This document shows positions 19,207 to 28,371 of a stretch of 64,000 bases of DNA, piece by piece. The stretch lies in NCBI GenBank assembly GCA_003712055.1, contig RHLJ01000006.1, forward strand, positions 210,229 through 274,228. The letters run 5' to 3'. The notes beneath the pieces were generated by a model. The model saw only the letters and a list, made by a program, of their open reading frames with translations, had not been told where the DNA came from and did no database searches. Origin of the DNA: Balneola sp. Lineage in GTDB: Bacteria; Bacteroidota; Rhodothermia; Balneolales; Balneolaceae. Every line of letters starts with the position of its first letter. Positions within the stretch are counted from its first letter, which is position 1. The position numbers and the translations under genes are program-made.

Positions 19207-19649
19207 GCCAAATCAAGTTTAAAAAACTTCCACATGCAGAAGATTTGTCTCTGCCAAGTTATGAATCAACTTCAGCAGCAGGAATGGACATCAGGGCAGC
19301 TCTTTCGGAACCAATTACATTAAAGCCAGGTGAACGAACACTTATTCCAACGGGCTTGCAGATGGCCTTGCCAAAAGGGTATGAAGCTCAAGTACGCCCA
19401 CGTAGCGGACTTGCAATAAGAAATGGAATTACTATGCTCAACTCTCCTGGTACTATCGATGCTGATTACCGGGGAGAGGTAAAAGTAATAGCTATAAATC
19501 ATGGTCAAGAAGACTTTACCGTGAATCACGGAGATCGAATTGCCCAAATGGTAATCACTCCGGTAGTTCAGCTTCAGGTTGAAGAGGTAGATTCGCTCGA
19601 TGAAACCGAACGCGGCTCCGGTGGTTTTGGGAGTACAGGGGTGAAGTGA
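19203..19649 (+). CDS. dut: Deoxyuridine 5'-triphosphate nucleotidohydrolase
   Basis: Homotrimeric dUTPase converting dUTP to dUMP and pyrophosphate, keeping uracil out of DNA and feeding dTMP synthesis. All five motifs are visible: [41 protein letters not shown] and the C-terminal P-loop-like [10 protein letters not shown]. At 148 residues it is full length. The gene ends 3 bases before a palindromic repeat that separates it from the convergent peptidase gene. Confidence 0.96.
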   Translation: MSQIKFKKLPHAEDLSLPSYESTSAAGMDIRAALSEPITLKPGERTLIPTGLQMALPKGYEAQVRPRSGLAIRNGITMLNSPGTIDADYRGEVKVIAINHGQEDFTVNHGDRIAQMVITPVVQLQVEEVDSLDETERGSGGFGSTGVK

Positions 19650-19651
19650 AT

Positions 19652-19722
19652 GAACATTGAACTTTGAACATCGAACTAAAAACGTTGAAAGTTCAATGTT
19701 CAAAGTTTGGGGTTCAATGTTC
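19652..19722. repeat. GAACATTGAAC-type palindromic intergenic repeat, copy 3
   Basis: GAACATTGAAC (19652-19662) pairs with GTTCAATGTTC twice (19691-19701 and 19712-19722), and TTGAAC/GTTCAA units fill the middle. The repeat occupies essentially the whole 73-base gap between convergent genes, so it probably serves as a bidirectional terminator here. Confidence 0.7.
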
Positions 19723-22083
19723 TTAATCGTCGTCTTCTGGGATATTGAAGTCTATATTGGATCGGTAGTCGTCCAATAAATGCTCAGCGAAATAGTACCA
19801 CATCATTCGGTTAAAATATGGCTGATAAGGACCGAAACCATGGCGACGACCAGGTAAGATCATCATATCAAATCTCTTACCAGCTTTTATGAGCGCATCA
19901 GCAAGTCGGATCGTACCCGCTGGGTGCACATTATTATCCATATCTCCGTGAACTAGTAGTAGATGTCCTTCGAGATTTTCAGCCAGTGCAGCATTAGTCT
20001 CAATAGGGGCGTCGAAAGTGATGATTTCCTCTTCCACTTCTACACTGTCAGCATTCATCTTCTTAACAGTTTTCCTGTTTTCTTTAACCCCGTTGTGTAC
20101 TTCACTCCACCAAACGTTATATACATTATTGTCGTGGTTACCAGCACTGGAAACGGCTACATCATAGAATTCAGGATAAGTAAGCAAGGCCGCTGTAGAC
20201 ATGAATCCACCACCTGAATGTCCAAAGATTCCAACTCTGGAAGCATCAATAAAGGAATGACGAGAAGCAAGCTGCTCTATACCATACTTGTTGTCAGCTA
20301 ATGGGTAGTCTCGCATATCACCATATCCGAAGTTATGGTAGTACTTAGAACGGATCGGGCTACCGCCACGCTGACCAAAGGCCACTACTACAAATCCAAG
20401 TTGTGCCAAAGTCTGATTCCTTCCTGCTGAACCAAAGTAGGTAAAAGAAGTAGGGAAGGGTTCTACCTGAGGGCCAGGATATACATAAGAAATAATTGGG
20501 TACTGCTTGGTTGAATCGAAATCGAATGGCTTCCACATTACCCCGTAAATATCGGTATGGCCATCAGCAGCTTTTACCATGAAGTTTTCCGGCGCTTTCC
20601 ACCCTAACTCTTCTAACGGTGAAACGTCAACCTGCTGAAGGTTAATAATCACCTCGCCAGCTGCGTTTCGAACTACGTTTGTAGTGGGGTGATCAATTCT
20701 AGAATAACGGTCTACAAAGAAGTTGCCTTCATTAGAAGCTATAACGCTATGATTTGCATCTTCTGGAGTAAGATGATTCATTCGAGAACCATCGAATCGA
20801 ACAGAGTATAGGTGCTGATAATAAGGATGCTTGCCTTCCTCTTTGCCATAAGCAGTGAAGTATATAGTCTGAGCCGTAGTGTCAATTCTCTGAATATCAC
20901 CTACCACATAAGCACCAGTAGTAACGCGATTCTTAAGGTTTCCTTCGCTATCATATCTGTACAATTGTCCCCATCCAGTACGCTCACTCCACCAAATAAA
21001 TTCTTCCCCGAAATTGAGGATGGCTAATTGAGCGAAACGAGTATTGAAGTAAGGCTTACTTTCTTCATGGAAAAGAACTTCAACTTCTCCTGTAGTTGTA
21101 TTTGCCTTAAGCACATCAATCTTGCTCCAGGTACGGTCGCGTCGAATGAAGTAGAGATAATCTGAGCGATAAGTTTCATAAAAACCGCCATCATTAAAGT
21201 ATGCTCCACCTAACGCTTGATCTTCCCATTTATCAGTATCTAAACGGACTGAAGTCTGGGCCTCCGGATCAAATACAAATACTTCATCTACATATAAGTC
21301 TTCCTCACCTGGCATCGGATACTTGTAGGTCTCAAGTCTTGGTCGCTTAGCAAGTGAATTGATTACCCATAGCTCATCTACTTTTCTTTTATCCTGCCGG
21401 CGAACATAAAATTTCTTTGAATCCTCAAACCAGTTAGCCCTAGAGCGTAGCTTTTTATTCGAAGTAGTATCACCATCATTTGCCTGGTAGCTGTACCAAC
21501 GCTCACCATCGGTAGTAAGCTGGATTTCCAGAGAATCCGGATCTCCTTTTTTCTTCACAAAAAGGTTGTGGTTTTTAGCATAGGCCATCCAGGTGCTGTC
21601 TGGAGAGTAGGTTGCCCAGTTGTCATCAGGGTCTTTTTCAAGAGAGTCACCTTTTACCAGCTGATTTCCATTCAGGTTGTAGATGAATTCAATACTATCT
21701 ACATGAAAGGTGAATCTGTTTCGGTTATCATCATAATCAAAACCTCTTAAATCAAGATCCTTAGCATTGAAAGGACGATTAAATGCTTCTGCCAATTGCA
21801 TCGCTAGTTCATCTTGATCGAATAGTAGTCGTTGAGACGCCCGCTCAGGATCTACAAAATACCAGTTTGTTCCTTCATTGGTTTCGTATTCATACCAAAA
21901 CTGGTTGGTGTCTTCAATCCACCTTGGAAATACACTAGTCGAGCCAATTAATTTCCCAACTTTTTGGGAAGTAAAGCGCTCCGCTTGTTCAAAATTGGCT
22001 TTTTGTGCGGAACTGCTAGTTGAGAATAAAATAATAAGAGAGAGGGCAAAGATACCCCGTACCGTTAATGCGAGTATTTTCAT
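19723..22083 (-). CDS. S9-family prolyl oligopeptidase (DPP-IV-like)
   Basis: Exported serine peptidase that removes dipeptides after Pro/Ala. N-terminal signal peptide, an eight-blade DPPIV_N propeller (RSDYLYFIRRDRTWSKID, WSERTGWGQLYRYDSEG) and a C-terminal alpha/beta-hydrolase domain with the nucleophile in GIFGHSGGGFM, the Asp in HGDMDNNVHP and the His in RRHGFGPY. In the propeller, WYSYQAND and neighbours occupy the region that carries the DPP-IV Glu motif. The length of 786 residues is normal. It forms a divergent pair with the ccm cluster. Confidence 0.92.
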   Translation of the reverse strand: MKILALTVRGIFALSLIILFSTSSSAQKANFEQAERFTSQKVGKLIGSTSVFPRWIEDTNQFWYEYETNEGTNWYFVDPERASQRLLFDQDELAMQLAEAFNRPFNAKDLDLRGFDYDDNRNRFTFHVDSIEFIYNLNGNQLVKGDSLEKDPDDNWATYSPDSTWMAYAKNHNLFVKKKGDPDSLEIQLTTDGERWYSYQANDGDTTSNKKLRSRANWFEDSKKFYVRRQDKRKVDELWVINSLAKRPRLETYKYPMPGEEDLYVDEVFVFDPEAQTSVRLDTDKWEDQALGGAYFNDGGFYETYRSDYLYFIRRDRTWSKIDVLKANTTTGEVEVLFHEESKPYFNTRFAQLAILNFGEEFIWWSERTGWGQLYRYDSEGNLKNRVTTGAYVVGDIQRIDTTAQTIYFTAYGKEEGKHPYYQHLYSVRFDGSRMNHLTPEDANHSVIASNEGNFFVDRYSRIDHPTTNVVRNAAGEVIINLQQVDVSPLEELGWKAPENFMVKAADGHTDIYGVMWKPFDFDSTKQYPIISYVYPGPQVEPFPTSFTYFGSAGRNQTLAQLGFVVVAFGQRGGSPIRSKYYHNFGYGDMRDYPLADNKYGIEQLASRHSFIDASRVGIFGHSGGGFMSTAALLTYPEFYDVAVSSAGNHDNNVYNVWWSEVHNGVKENRKTVKKMNADSVEVEEEIITFDAPIETNAALAENLEGHLLLVHGDMDNNVHPAGTIRLADALIKAGKRFDMMILPGRRHGFGPYQPYFNRMMWYYFAEHLLDDYRSNIDFNIPEDDD

Positions 22084-22216
22084 AGTAGCTTTTTGATGTG
22101 TAGTTAGCCTTAGACGATACTAAATCGTGTTCACACTATTTGTAAGAATTTGAAACAGGAGGGATGAATTAAGGCTTATTTACACTCTTTTCGGGGACTT
22201 TATTTTGGGTTTTCAT

Positions 22217-22224
22217 TATCTTTG
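22217..22224 (+). promoter_or_regulatory. Candidate Bacteroidota -7 box for the ccm cluster
   Basis: TATCTTTG matches the TAnnTTTG -7 consensus and lies 22 bases before the ccmC start, implying a very short leader. No clean -33 TTTG at the usual distance is seen, so this is tentative. Confidence 0.35.
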
Positions 22225-22246
22225 GCCCGAATTAAAAGATACTTGA

Positions 22247-22903
22247 TTGAAAGCCTGGAAATACGCCGTAGCGCTTTGGATGACACTTGTAGTAACAGGA
22301 GGAATACTCATCCAAATCCCTCAAATACCCATTCTTGAACAAACAGCTAGAAATATCTTTTTCCATGTACCTATGTGGATGGCGATGTTCTCTATGTTTA
22401 CAGTCAGTTTTGTGTATAGCATACGTCAACTTAGTGCTCCAAATCCAGTTTTTGATATAAAAGCAGAATCAGCTGCGAGAGTCGGAATGATATTTGGGTT
22501 GTGTGGTTTGCTGACAGGTTCTCTCTGGGCACGATTTACTTGGGGAACCTGGTGGACGTTTGCTGAACCAAAAATGAATCTCGCTGCGCTCTCAATGATG
22601 ATTTATGTAGCCTATTTCGTGCTCAGATCAGCATTCGATGATGAAGAGAAACGAGCCAAGATTTCGGCAGTTTATAATATCTTTGCAGTAACCACGGTGC
22701 CATTCCTATTGTATGTAGTACCTAGGCAGTTGACAAGCCTGCATCCCGGAGCCGATGGGAATCCGGCATTTAGCGAAATTACCGCCCCTGAAATACGGTA
22801 CATTTTATATCCGGCAATGATCGGTTTTATTGGTGTGGCTTTCTGGATTTATGACATTACGCATAGATATAAATCTCTTCAAACAAGAATAGAAAATTCA
22901 TAA
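22247..22903 (+). CDS. ccmC: Cytochrome c maturation protein CcmC
   Basis: Integral membrane heme-handling protein of cytochrome c biogenesis system I; loads heme onto CcmE. Six hydrophobic segments are visible, the periplasmic heme-ligand His in NIFFHVPMWMAM, and a Trp-rich segment WGTWWTFAEPKMNLAA. The latter replaces the classical WGxxWxWDxRLT motif of proteobacterial CcmC with a shorter variant. Start is TTG: the first ATG (codon 12) would cut into the first membrane helix. First gene of ccmC-ccmD-ccmE-ccmF; ccmA and ccmB are not adjacent. Confidence 0.9.
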   Translation: MKAWKYAVALWMTLVVTGGILIQIPQIPILEQTARNIFFHVPMWMAMFSMFTVSFVYSIRQLSAPNPVFDIKAESAARVGMIFGLCGLLTGSLWARFTWGTWWTFAEPKMNLAALSMMIYVAYFVLRSAFDDEEKRAKISAVYNIFAVTTVPFLLYVVPRQLTSLHPGADGNPAFSEITAPEIRYILYPAMIGFIGVAFWIYDITHRYKSLQTRIENS

Positions 22904-22926
22904 ATTTGAACCGCTAAAGGAATTCG

Positions 22927-23166
22927 ATGCAAGAAGATTCAGTTGCCGTCGTTGATACCCTAACCCAGGCCTATGCTCCAAAGTGGAGCGGAGCAGAAAT
23001 GGAGCAAACAAACGCATTCATAAGCTTTATGTACTCAAACGATTTAATTTTTGTTGTACTTGGTGTCACTCTCATTATTTGGGCAGTTCTGCTATTCTTC
23101 ATGTTTCGTGTTGATTCCAAAGTATCATCTTTAGAAAAAAAGATTAACCCATCAGAAAAAGAATGA
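22927..23166 (+). CDS. ccmD: CcmD-like small membrane protein
   Basis: A 79-residue protein with one membrane helix (LIFVVLGVTLIIWAVLLFFMF) and a short charged C-terminal tail (SLEKKINPSEKE), as in CcmD, which holds the CcmABC-heme-CcmE complex together. The N-terminal ~35 residues are extra relative to E. coli CcmD. Identification rests on size, topology and position between ccmC and ccmE; it overlaps ccmE by 4 bases. Confidence 0.75.
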   Translation: MQEDSVAVVDTLTQAYAPKWSGAEMEQTNAFISFMYSNDLIFVVLGVTLIIWAVLLFFMFRVDSKVSSLEKKINPSEKE

Positions 23167-23558
23167 AACCTAAAGTAGTTCTAGGAATAATCGCCATAGT
23201 GGCCTTCACCTCTCTATTAATGTTCAATCTTGGTGAAAGCATCAGTACATACACAGATTTTGAAACGGCTACCGAAATGAGCTCAGCTCATGTTCCCGGA
23301 ACATGGGATTCTTCAAAAGAATACGGGTTCTCAAAAGAGACTCTCCAGTTTACATTCTATATGAAGGATGAATCTGGTAACGTAAAGAAGGTGATTTACC
23401 CACGTCCAAAGCCTAATAATTTTGAAGAAGCAGATCGCTTAGTTGTAATTGGTGAGATGAGGAATGATGTATTCTACGCCAATGAAATGTTGATGAAGTG
23501 CCCTTCGAAATATAATAGTGCCGATCCATCTGATTACGTGAAAGCTTCTGAGAGTTAA
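23163..23558 (+). CDS. ccmE: Heme chaperone CcmE, CxxxY type
   Basis: Periplasmic heme chaperone anchored by one N-terminal helix (VVLGIIAIVAFTSLLMF) with an OB-fold (RLVVIGEMRNDVFYANEMLMKC). In classical CcmE the heme is attached to the His of an HxxxY motif. Here that place holds CPSKY (Cys113, Tyr117; Cys codon 23499-23501), the CxxxY form described for the variant 'system I*' of archaea and some bacteria, in which CcmH is absent. No ccmH is seen in this cluster, in line with that. The protein ends only 14 residues after the motif. Confidence 0.88.
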   Translation: MKPKVVLGIIAIVAFTSLLMFNLGESISTYTDFETATEMSSAHVPGTWDSSKEYGFSKETLQFTFYMKDESGNVKKVIYPRPKPNNFEEADRLVVIGEMRNDVFYANEMLMKCPSKYNSADPSDYVKASES

Positions 23559-23561
23559 CGC

Positions 23562-26069
23562 ATGGCAGAAGTAGGACCTGTCTTCGGAATATTAGGAAAG
23601 CTAACGATCACTTTTTCTTTCCTGTTCTGTTTAATTTCCCTCATTTACTATTACCTGGCTGCAAAAAATGAGGACGAAAAGAAACTGAGAATCGGTAACT
23701 GGTTATTCGGTCTTAAAGGCTTCTTTATGATCGTTGCCTCTGCAATGTTGGTTTGGTTGATCTTCAAGCACCAGTTTCAGTACTACTATGTCTTCAATTA
23801 CACTAGTCTTGATTTAGCTCCGAAATATTTGTGGTCTGCCTTTTATGGAGGCCAGGAAGGCAGTTTTATGCTTTGGATCTTCTTTTCTTGGCTTATTGGC
23901 TTAGGGCTTATGAGATGGACCAGGGCTCCATATAAAGCACCTGTTTTGTTTTTCCTTGGGCTTACTCAGCTTTTTCTTATTTCTATGATCCTGGGCTGGA
24001 GATTTGGGGATATGACCTTAGGAGCATCTCCGTTTCGTACTATAGCGGAGGAAATGCCCAATGCTCCGTTTATCCAGGCTAACCCTGATTTTATACCTGT
24101 TGATGGAACAGGATTAAACGACCTATTAAAAAGTCCATGGATGATGATTCATCCACCGTTACTTTTTGTGGGCTTTGCAATGATGACCATTCCATATTGT
24201 TTTGCTATGGCAGCCTTGTGGAAGAGAAAGTATAATGAGTGGGTCGGTCCGGCACTTCCGTGGACACTTGGTGCGAATCTTTCCTTATTAACAGCGATTT
24301 TTCTTGGTGGATATTGGGCTTATGTAACCCTTTCTTTTGGTGGATTTTGGGCGTGGGATCCTGTTGAAAATGCTTCTTTAGTACCCTGGCTGATTGGTAC
24401 GGCTGGAATTCATACGATGATTATTCAGCGGAAAAGCTCTGTTGCTCAAAAGTCTTCGCTGATCTTTGCAATCCTGGCTTATGTAGCGATTGTATATGAA
24501 ACCTTCCTAACCCGTTCGGGAATCCTTTCCGACTCTTCCGTTCATAGTTTTGTTGATCTTGGACTTTATAATCAGCTTTTGATATTCATGTTGGTAGTAA
24601 CAGGAGTTGGACTTGGAATGTTTTTCTGGAGATATAAGGAGCTTCCTTCCCCGGATAAAGAATCAAAGATCCTGAGCCGGGAGTTTATGACATTCACCGG
24701 AGCAGTGATGTTATTCGTACTGGGGCTGGTCATTATCTTAGGTACAAGTTCACCGATCATTGGATTATTATTTAATGATAATCCAACTCCTCCTGAAATC
24801 AGTTTCTATAATGACTGGAGTATGCCCATTGCTATTATTATGGCAATTCTAACGGTACTTGGTCAATACCTCTTCTGGAAAAAATATGATGCGGAAACAT
24901 TAGCAACGGCGCTTATTTATCCATTGCTGATTACCTCCTTGCTTACTCTTGCTTCCATTATTATTGGAGGTGTTCGGAATGCTTACTACATGCTTTACTT
25001 GTTTGCGGGGTTCTTTGCAATAGTTGGGAATTCATGGGTAGTTGGCAGACTCGCAATTCAAAACACAAAACTTATTGGTGGTTCTCTCACGCATGTAGGT
25101 TTTGGAGTTCTTCTTATCGGGATTTTGGCTTCAACCGCTTATAACCGTCCTCTTCTTGATCAAAATACTGAGGACTATAATGCTGCAGTAAAAAGAGGAG
25201 AAGTACAAGATCCGCAGGGTTTTACTATTTCCCAGACAATTGAAATGTTGGAGCTGAACCTTGATGAGCCAAAGGTCATAAATGACCAATACATTGTTAC
25301 ATACGAAGGCTATGACTTGAGTAATCAAAACAGACCAGGCCAGCAAACCTATCGCATTCGTTTTCAAGAGGTAGATGGTGGGCGTCCATTTTATTTATAT
25401 CCCGAGGTATACCCGATGCTCGCAACATCTACTCCGGGCAATGTAAGTTGGTCGGTAGATCCTGATGTACGAACAGGCTTATTGAGCGATATTTATTTAT
25501 ATGTAGCAGGAAGTGCGTTTGTTGATCAAAGAAATAAACAGATTGAACGGCAACAGGAGCTCCTCCAACCAGCTTCAGATGAAACGGAAGATCAGCTACA
25601 AGCTCAAACTATAGAGTTTGAACGAGGATCAATAAAAGAAGTGGGTGGATTCAGGTTTACGTTTAATGATTTCATTCAAGCTGATTCAGTTAACCTTCCT
25701 ACCAATACAAGTATAGGAGTTCGTGCACAAGTAGAAGTATTCCATTTTGCCAGTGGTCAAACCTATCTTATTGAGCCATTATTTGCTTTATTTGAAGAAG
25801 AAGGGCAAACTTTTGTACTCTCACCTCCGGTTAATCTTAGCACTCACGATCTTGTTTTTCAATTCACCAGCGTTAAACCGGAAAGCAATTCTATTGAGCT
25901 TTCCATTACAGGTCTCGATGAAGAATATCAAGAAGACTGGGTTTTGATTGTAGCGGAGAAAAAACCATTTATATCAGTTGTGTGGACTGGTACGTTCCTG
26001 CTTATGGCTGGATTTACCGTTTCTATTTTCAGACATTGGGGAAGGGAACGCAAGAAAAGCGAAGAATAA
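23562..26069 (+). CDS. ccmF: Heme lyase CcmF
   Basis: Large membrane protein that transfers heme from CcmE to apocytochrome. Many transmembrane segments, the Trp-rich heme-binding motif GGFWAWDPVENASLVPWL, and conserved periplasmic His segments (MMIHPPLLFVGF, SDSSVHSFVDLG). At 835 residues it is longer than E. coli CcmF (about 650) owing to a roughly 250-residue extracytoplasmic domain between the last helices. The larger size might compensate for the missing CcmH, but that is inference. Starts 3 bases after ccmE. Confidence 0.93.
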   Translation: MAEVGPVFGILGKLTITFSFLFCLISLIYYYLAAKNEDEKKLRIGNWLFGLKGFFMIVASAMLVWLIFKHQFQYYYVFNYTSLDLAPKYLWSAFYGGQEGSFMLWIFFSWLIGLGLMRWTRAPYKAPVLFFLGLTQLFLISMILGWRFGDMTLGASPFRTIAEEMPNAPFIQANPDFIPVDGTGLNDLLKSPWMMIHPPLLFVGFAMMTIPYCFAMAALWKRKYNEWVGPALPWTLGANLSLLTAIFLGGYWAYVTLSFGGFWAWDPVENASLVPWLIGTAGIHTMIIQRKSSVAQKSSLIFAILAYVAIVYETFLTRSGILSDSSVHSFVDLGLYNQLLIFMLVVTGVGLGMFFWRYKELPSPDKESKILSREFMTFTGAVMLFVLGLVIILGTSSPIIGLLFNDNPTPPEISFYNDWSMPIAIIMAILTVLGQYLFWKKYDAETLATALIYPLLITSLLTLASIIIGGVRNAYYMLYLFAGFFAIVGNSWVVGRLAIQNTKLIGGSLTHVGFGVLLIGILASTAYNRPLLDQNTEDYNAAVKRGEVQDPQGFTISQTIEMLELNLDEPKVINDQYIVTYEGYDLSNQNRPGQQTYRIRFQEVDGGRPFYLYPEVYPMLATSTPGNVSWSVDPDVRTGLLSDIYLYVAGSAFVDQRNKQIERQQELLQPASDETEDQLQAQTIEFERGSIKEVGGFRFTFNDFIQADSVNLPTNTSIGVRAQVEVFHFASGQTYLIEPLFALFEEEGQTFVLSPPVNLSTHDLVFQFTSVKPESNSIELSITGLDEEYQEDWVLIVAEKKPFISVVWTGTFLLMAGFTVSIFRHWGRERKKSEE

Positions 26070-26073
26070 GCGA

Positions 26074-26781
26074 ATGAAGAACATTAGAAGTATGAAGCGT
26101 GAAGCAATTCAAAATTCAAAATTCAAAATTTTGAATTGCTTTGTGCTCATTGGGTTCATGCTTGTTCCACTATTTGTTTCAGCTCAGGACCTAAATCCTA
26201 ACTCCGAACTCCCATCTCCAAGAACAGCATTTCTTCGCTCTTTAGTGGTACCGGGATGGGGACATCATTATGTGGATAAATCCAACTGGACCAGGGGGCA
26301 ATATCACCTTGCTGCCGATGTAGCGATGATTCTCTCCTATGCAGGATTAACGATTCGTGGAAATCAGTTAGAAAGGGAACTGGATGTGTATGCATTGAGC
26401 AAAGCTAACGCAGATATTTCTAATCGAAACCGTGAATTCCAACTAGCAGTTGCGACTTTCGATAACCTAGGTGAGTATAATGATTTTCAGCTTCGCTCAA
26501 GAAACTGGGATGATCTGTTGCCTGACATTGCCGAGAATAGATGGAATTGGGGAGAAGATGCTCAACGATTTCAATTCCAGGATATGAGGGAGAGAGTAGA
26601 TAGAACGAATAGCCAACTACCTACTATTGCAGCGCTCATGGTAGCCAATCGGTTAATAAGTGCATTGAGCGCCTATAATCATGCCCGCAGAGTTTGGGAT
26701 AACGCTCCTGAAGCAAGCTTTTCTTATCTCAATGAATTCGGCCAGCCAGGGGTAACAGCGAATCTGCGCTTCAACTTTTAG
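26074..26781 (+). CDS. DUF5683-domain protein
   Basis: Exported or membrane-associated protein: the signal sequence reaches FVLIGFMLVPLFVSAQ, then a DUF5683-type core with SPRTAFLRSLVVPGWGHHYVDK and two hydrophobic stretches (AADVAMILSYAGL, TIAALMVANRLISALSAY). Function is unknown. Two ATGs are possible (26074 or 26092). Odd: the stretch encoding residues just before the signal core is made of tandem ATTCAAA units that form a hairpin (26104-26139), as if an intergenic repeat had been captured into the coding region. Four bases after ccmF, six before truA. Confidence 0.78.
   Translation: MKNIRSMKREAIQNSKFKILNCFVLIGFMLVPLFVSAQDLNPNSELPSPRTAFLRSLVVPGWGHHYVDKSNWTRGQYHLAADVAMILSYAGLTIRGNQLERELDVYALSKANADISNRNREFQLAVATFDNLGEYNDFQLRSRNWDDLLPDIAENRWNWGEDAQRFQFQDMRERVDRTNSQLPTIAALMVANRLISALSAYNHARRVWDNAPEASFSYLNEFGQPGVTANLRFNF
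26104..26139. repeat. ATTCAAA tandem/hairpin repeat inside a coding sequence
   Basis: GCAATTCAAAATT (26104-26116) and its perfect 13-base complement (26127-26139) enclose 10 bases; the units ATTCAAA recur three times. It lies in the signal-peptide region of the DUF5683 gene. Confidence 0.75.
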
Positions 26782-26787
26782 AAGAGC

Positions 26788-27516
26788 ATGCCTCGGTATA
26801 AACTTACGATCGAATACGATGGAACTAACTTCTCAGGATGGCAGGTGCAGCCCGAAGCCCGAACAGTTGAAGGAGAATTAGAAGAAGCTTTTTCAAAAGT
26901 AGTACAGCAACCGATTGATCTTATAGGGCAGGGAAGAACAGATGCAGGTGTTCACGCTTTAGGTCAGATTGCTCACATTGATCTTCCTGAAGGAACCGAT
27001 CCGGATAAATTGATCTTTAGTGCAAATCGAATAGTAAGTGAAGAAGTATTTATTCATTCGATTGAAGAAGTGACTCCCGCTTTTCACGCTCGTTTCGATG
27101 CAACGTTTAGAGAATATGAATATCAGTTGATTAGTACATATTCTCCTTTGAATAGAACCAGAAGCGTACTTCTACCAAGGGAGTATGATTCCAATTTGAT
27201 GCATCAAGCTGCTACTTTGATAAAAGGAGAACATGATTTTGCTCCATTTTCAAAATTCAATGAAGATAATTATACCACTCTTTGTACAGTGCTTGATTCT
27301 GAATTTGAAGAAACAAAAGGTCTGCTGATTTACAGAATACGAGCTAATCGATTTCTACGAAATATGGTTCGCCGATTAGTTGGTACAATGATAAAAATTG
27401 GAGAAGGAAAACTCAGTCTTACAGAATTTGAAGCTGCGCTATCCGACCCGAGCTATGAGATAGCTACTCAAACTGCTCCGGCAAATGGGTTGACCTTAAA
27501 AAAGGTGCATTATTAA
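26788..27516 (+). CDS. truA: tRNA pseudouridine(38-40) synthase
   Basis: Modifies uridines 38-40 of the tRNA anticodon arm. The catalytic Asp lies in GQGRTDAGVHALGQ, the N-terminus YKLTIEYDGTNFSGWQ is diagnostic, and FLRNMVRRLVGTMIKIG is the conserved C-terminal motif. At 242 residues it is full length. Its stop codon directly abuts the stop of the convergent DUF4249 gene with no base between. Confidence 0.96.
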   Translation: MPRYKLTIEYDGTNFSGWQVQPEARTVEGELEEAFSKVVQQPIDLIGQGRTDAGVHALGQIAHIDLPEGTDPDKLIFSANRIVSEEVFIHSIEEVTPAFHARFDATFREYEYQLISTYSPLNRTRSVLLPREYDSNLMHQAATLIKGEHDFAPFSKFNEDNYTTLCTVLDSEFEETKGLLIYRIRANRFLRNMVRRLVGTMIKIGEGKLSLTEFEAALSDPSYEIATQTAPANGLTLKKVHY

Positions 27517-28371
27517 CTATTCTGGGTTGTCAAGTACAACATCAAAGAATACGCTATCTCCTGCAAACGCTGTAAAAACCCCTAGTGCATTTTTAATATT
27601 CGAGGGAGGTTCATTCAAATCCCTGGAATCTTGTGTTTCTGCTTCAAAGAGATCTACATACTCTTCGTTAACACGGTAGACTTTTATTATATGTAAGCCA
27701 TAAGTGGCGAGGCTAAACCCAACTATTTCAAAGGAAGGGTCGGTAGAAGGTTCTCCAATGAATCGGAATTGACCTAATGTATTCACTAATTGCTCCGGAA
27801 ATTCTTCGGGGAAGATTGGATTAAGTGTATCGGTACGGCTTTCAATAACCAGATAGTGAAAGTCACTTTCAGGATCCCATTCAACCAAAAGGTTAGAGTT
27901 TTGTAGCGCAATGGTAAAACGTTCTTGAAAATCAGGTCCAATACTAATATTAGGAATAAGTAGTGTATCGGATTCTGCTCTGAGATTAGTAGTAGGTTCT
28001 GGAACATAGGTAGTGCCCGAAGAAGTACGGTCGCCAACAGTAACCATTAAGTCAAAACGATCTCCTCTGACTATATCGATACTTCCTGGATTAGGGTTTT
28101 CGTATTTACCAGTTGTCTCATTAAAAACCAGAGAGTATTCTTGATCCTGATTTCGAGTCAAAACTACTGTTGCGTCACTTATCGGAACATTGGCATTGTC
28201 GCTATCCGAAAATGAGCTAATGGTTTTAACGGTGATATCATTGACAGGAATTCCTTCATAGATAAAAGCTTCAACTACATAATTAGAAGTATCAGGCTGA
28301 CTTGCTATGTGGCAGGAGCTTACTGTGAATGCAAATGCTAAACCGAGATATATAAGTTTCTTCTGTCCCAT
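27517..28371 (-). CDS. DUF4249 lipoprotein, TonB-receptor partner
   Basis: A 284-residue lipoprotein (lipobox TVSSC, Cys near residue 20) of the DUF4249 family, a surface or periplasmic protein nearly always paired with a TonB-dependent receptor in Bacteroidota. Beta-rich with an N-terminal Ig-like segment (DITVKTISSFSDSDNANVPISDATVVL). It presumably helps capture the receptor's substrate. Start overlaps the receptor's stop codon by one base (TAATG), so translation is coupled. Confidence 0.85.
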   Translation of the reverse strand: MGQKKLIYLGLAFAFTVSSCHIASQPDTSNYVVEAFIYEGIPVNDITVKTISSFSDSDNANVPISDATVVLTRNQDQEYSLVFNETTGKYENPNPGSIDIVRGDRFDLMVTVGDRTSSGTTYVPEPTTNLRAESDTLLIPNISIGPDFQERFTIALQNSNLLVEWDPESDFHYLVIESRTDTLNPIFPEEFPEQLVNTLGQFRFIGEPSTDPSFEIVGFSLATYGLHIIKVYRVNEEYVDLFEAETQDSRDLNEPPSNIKNALGVFTAFAGDSVFFDVVLDNPE

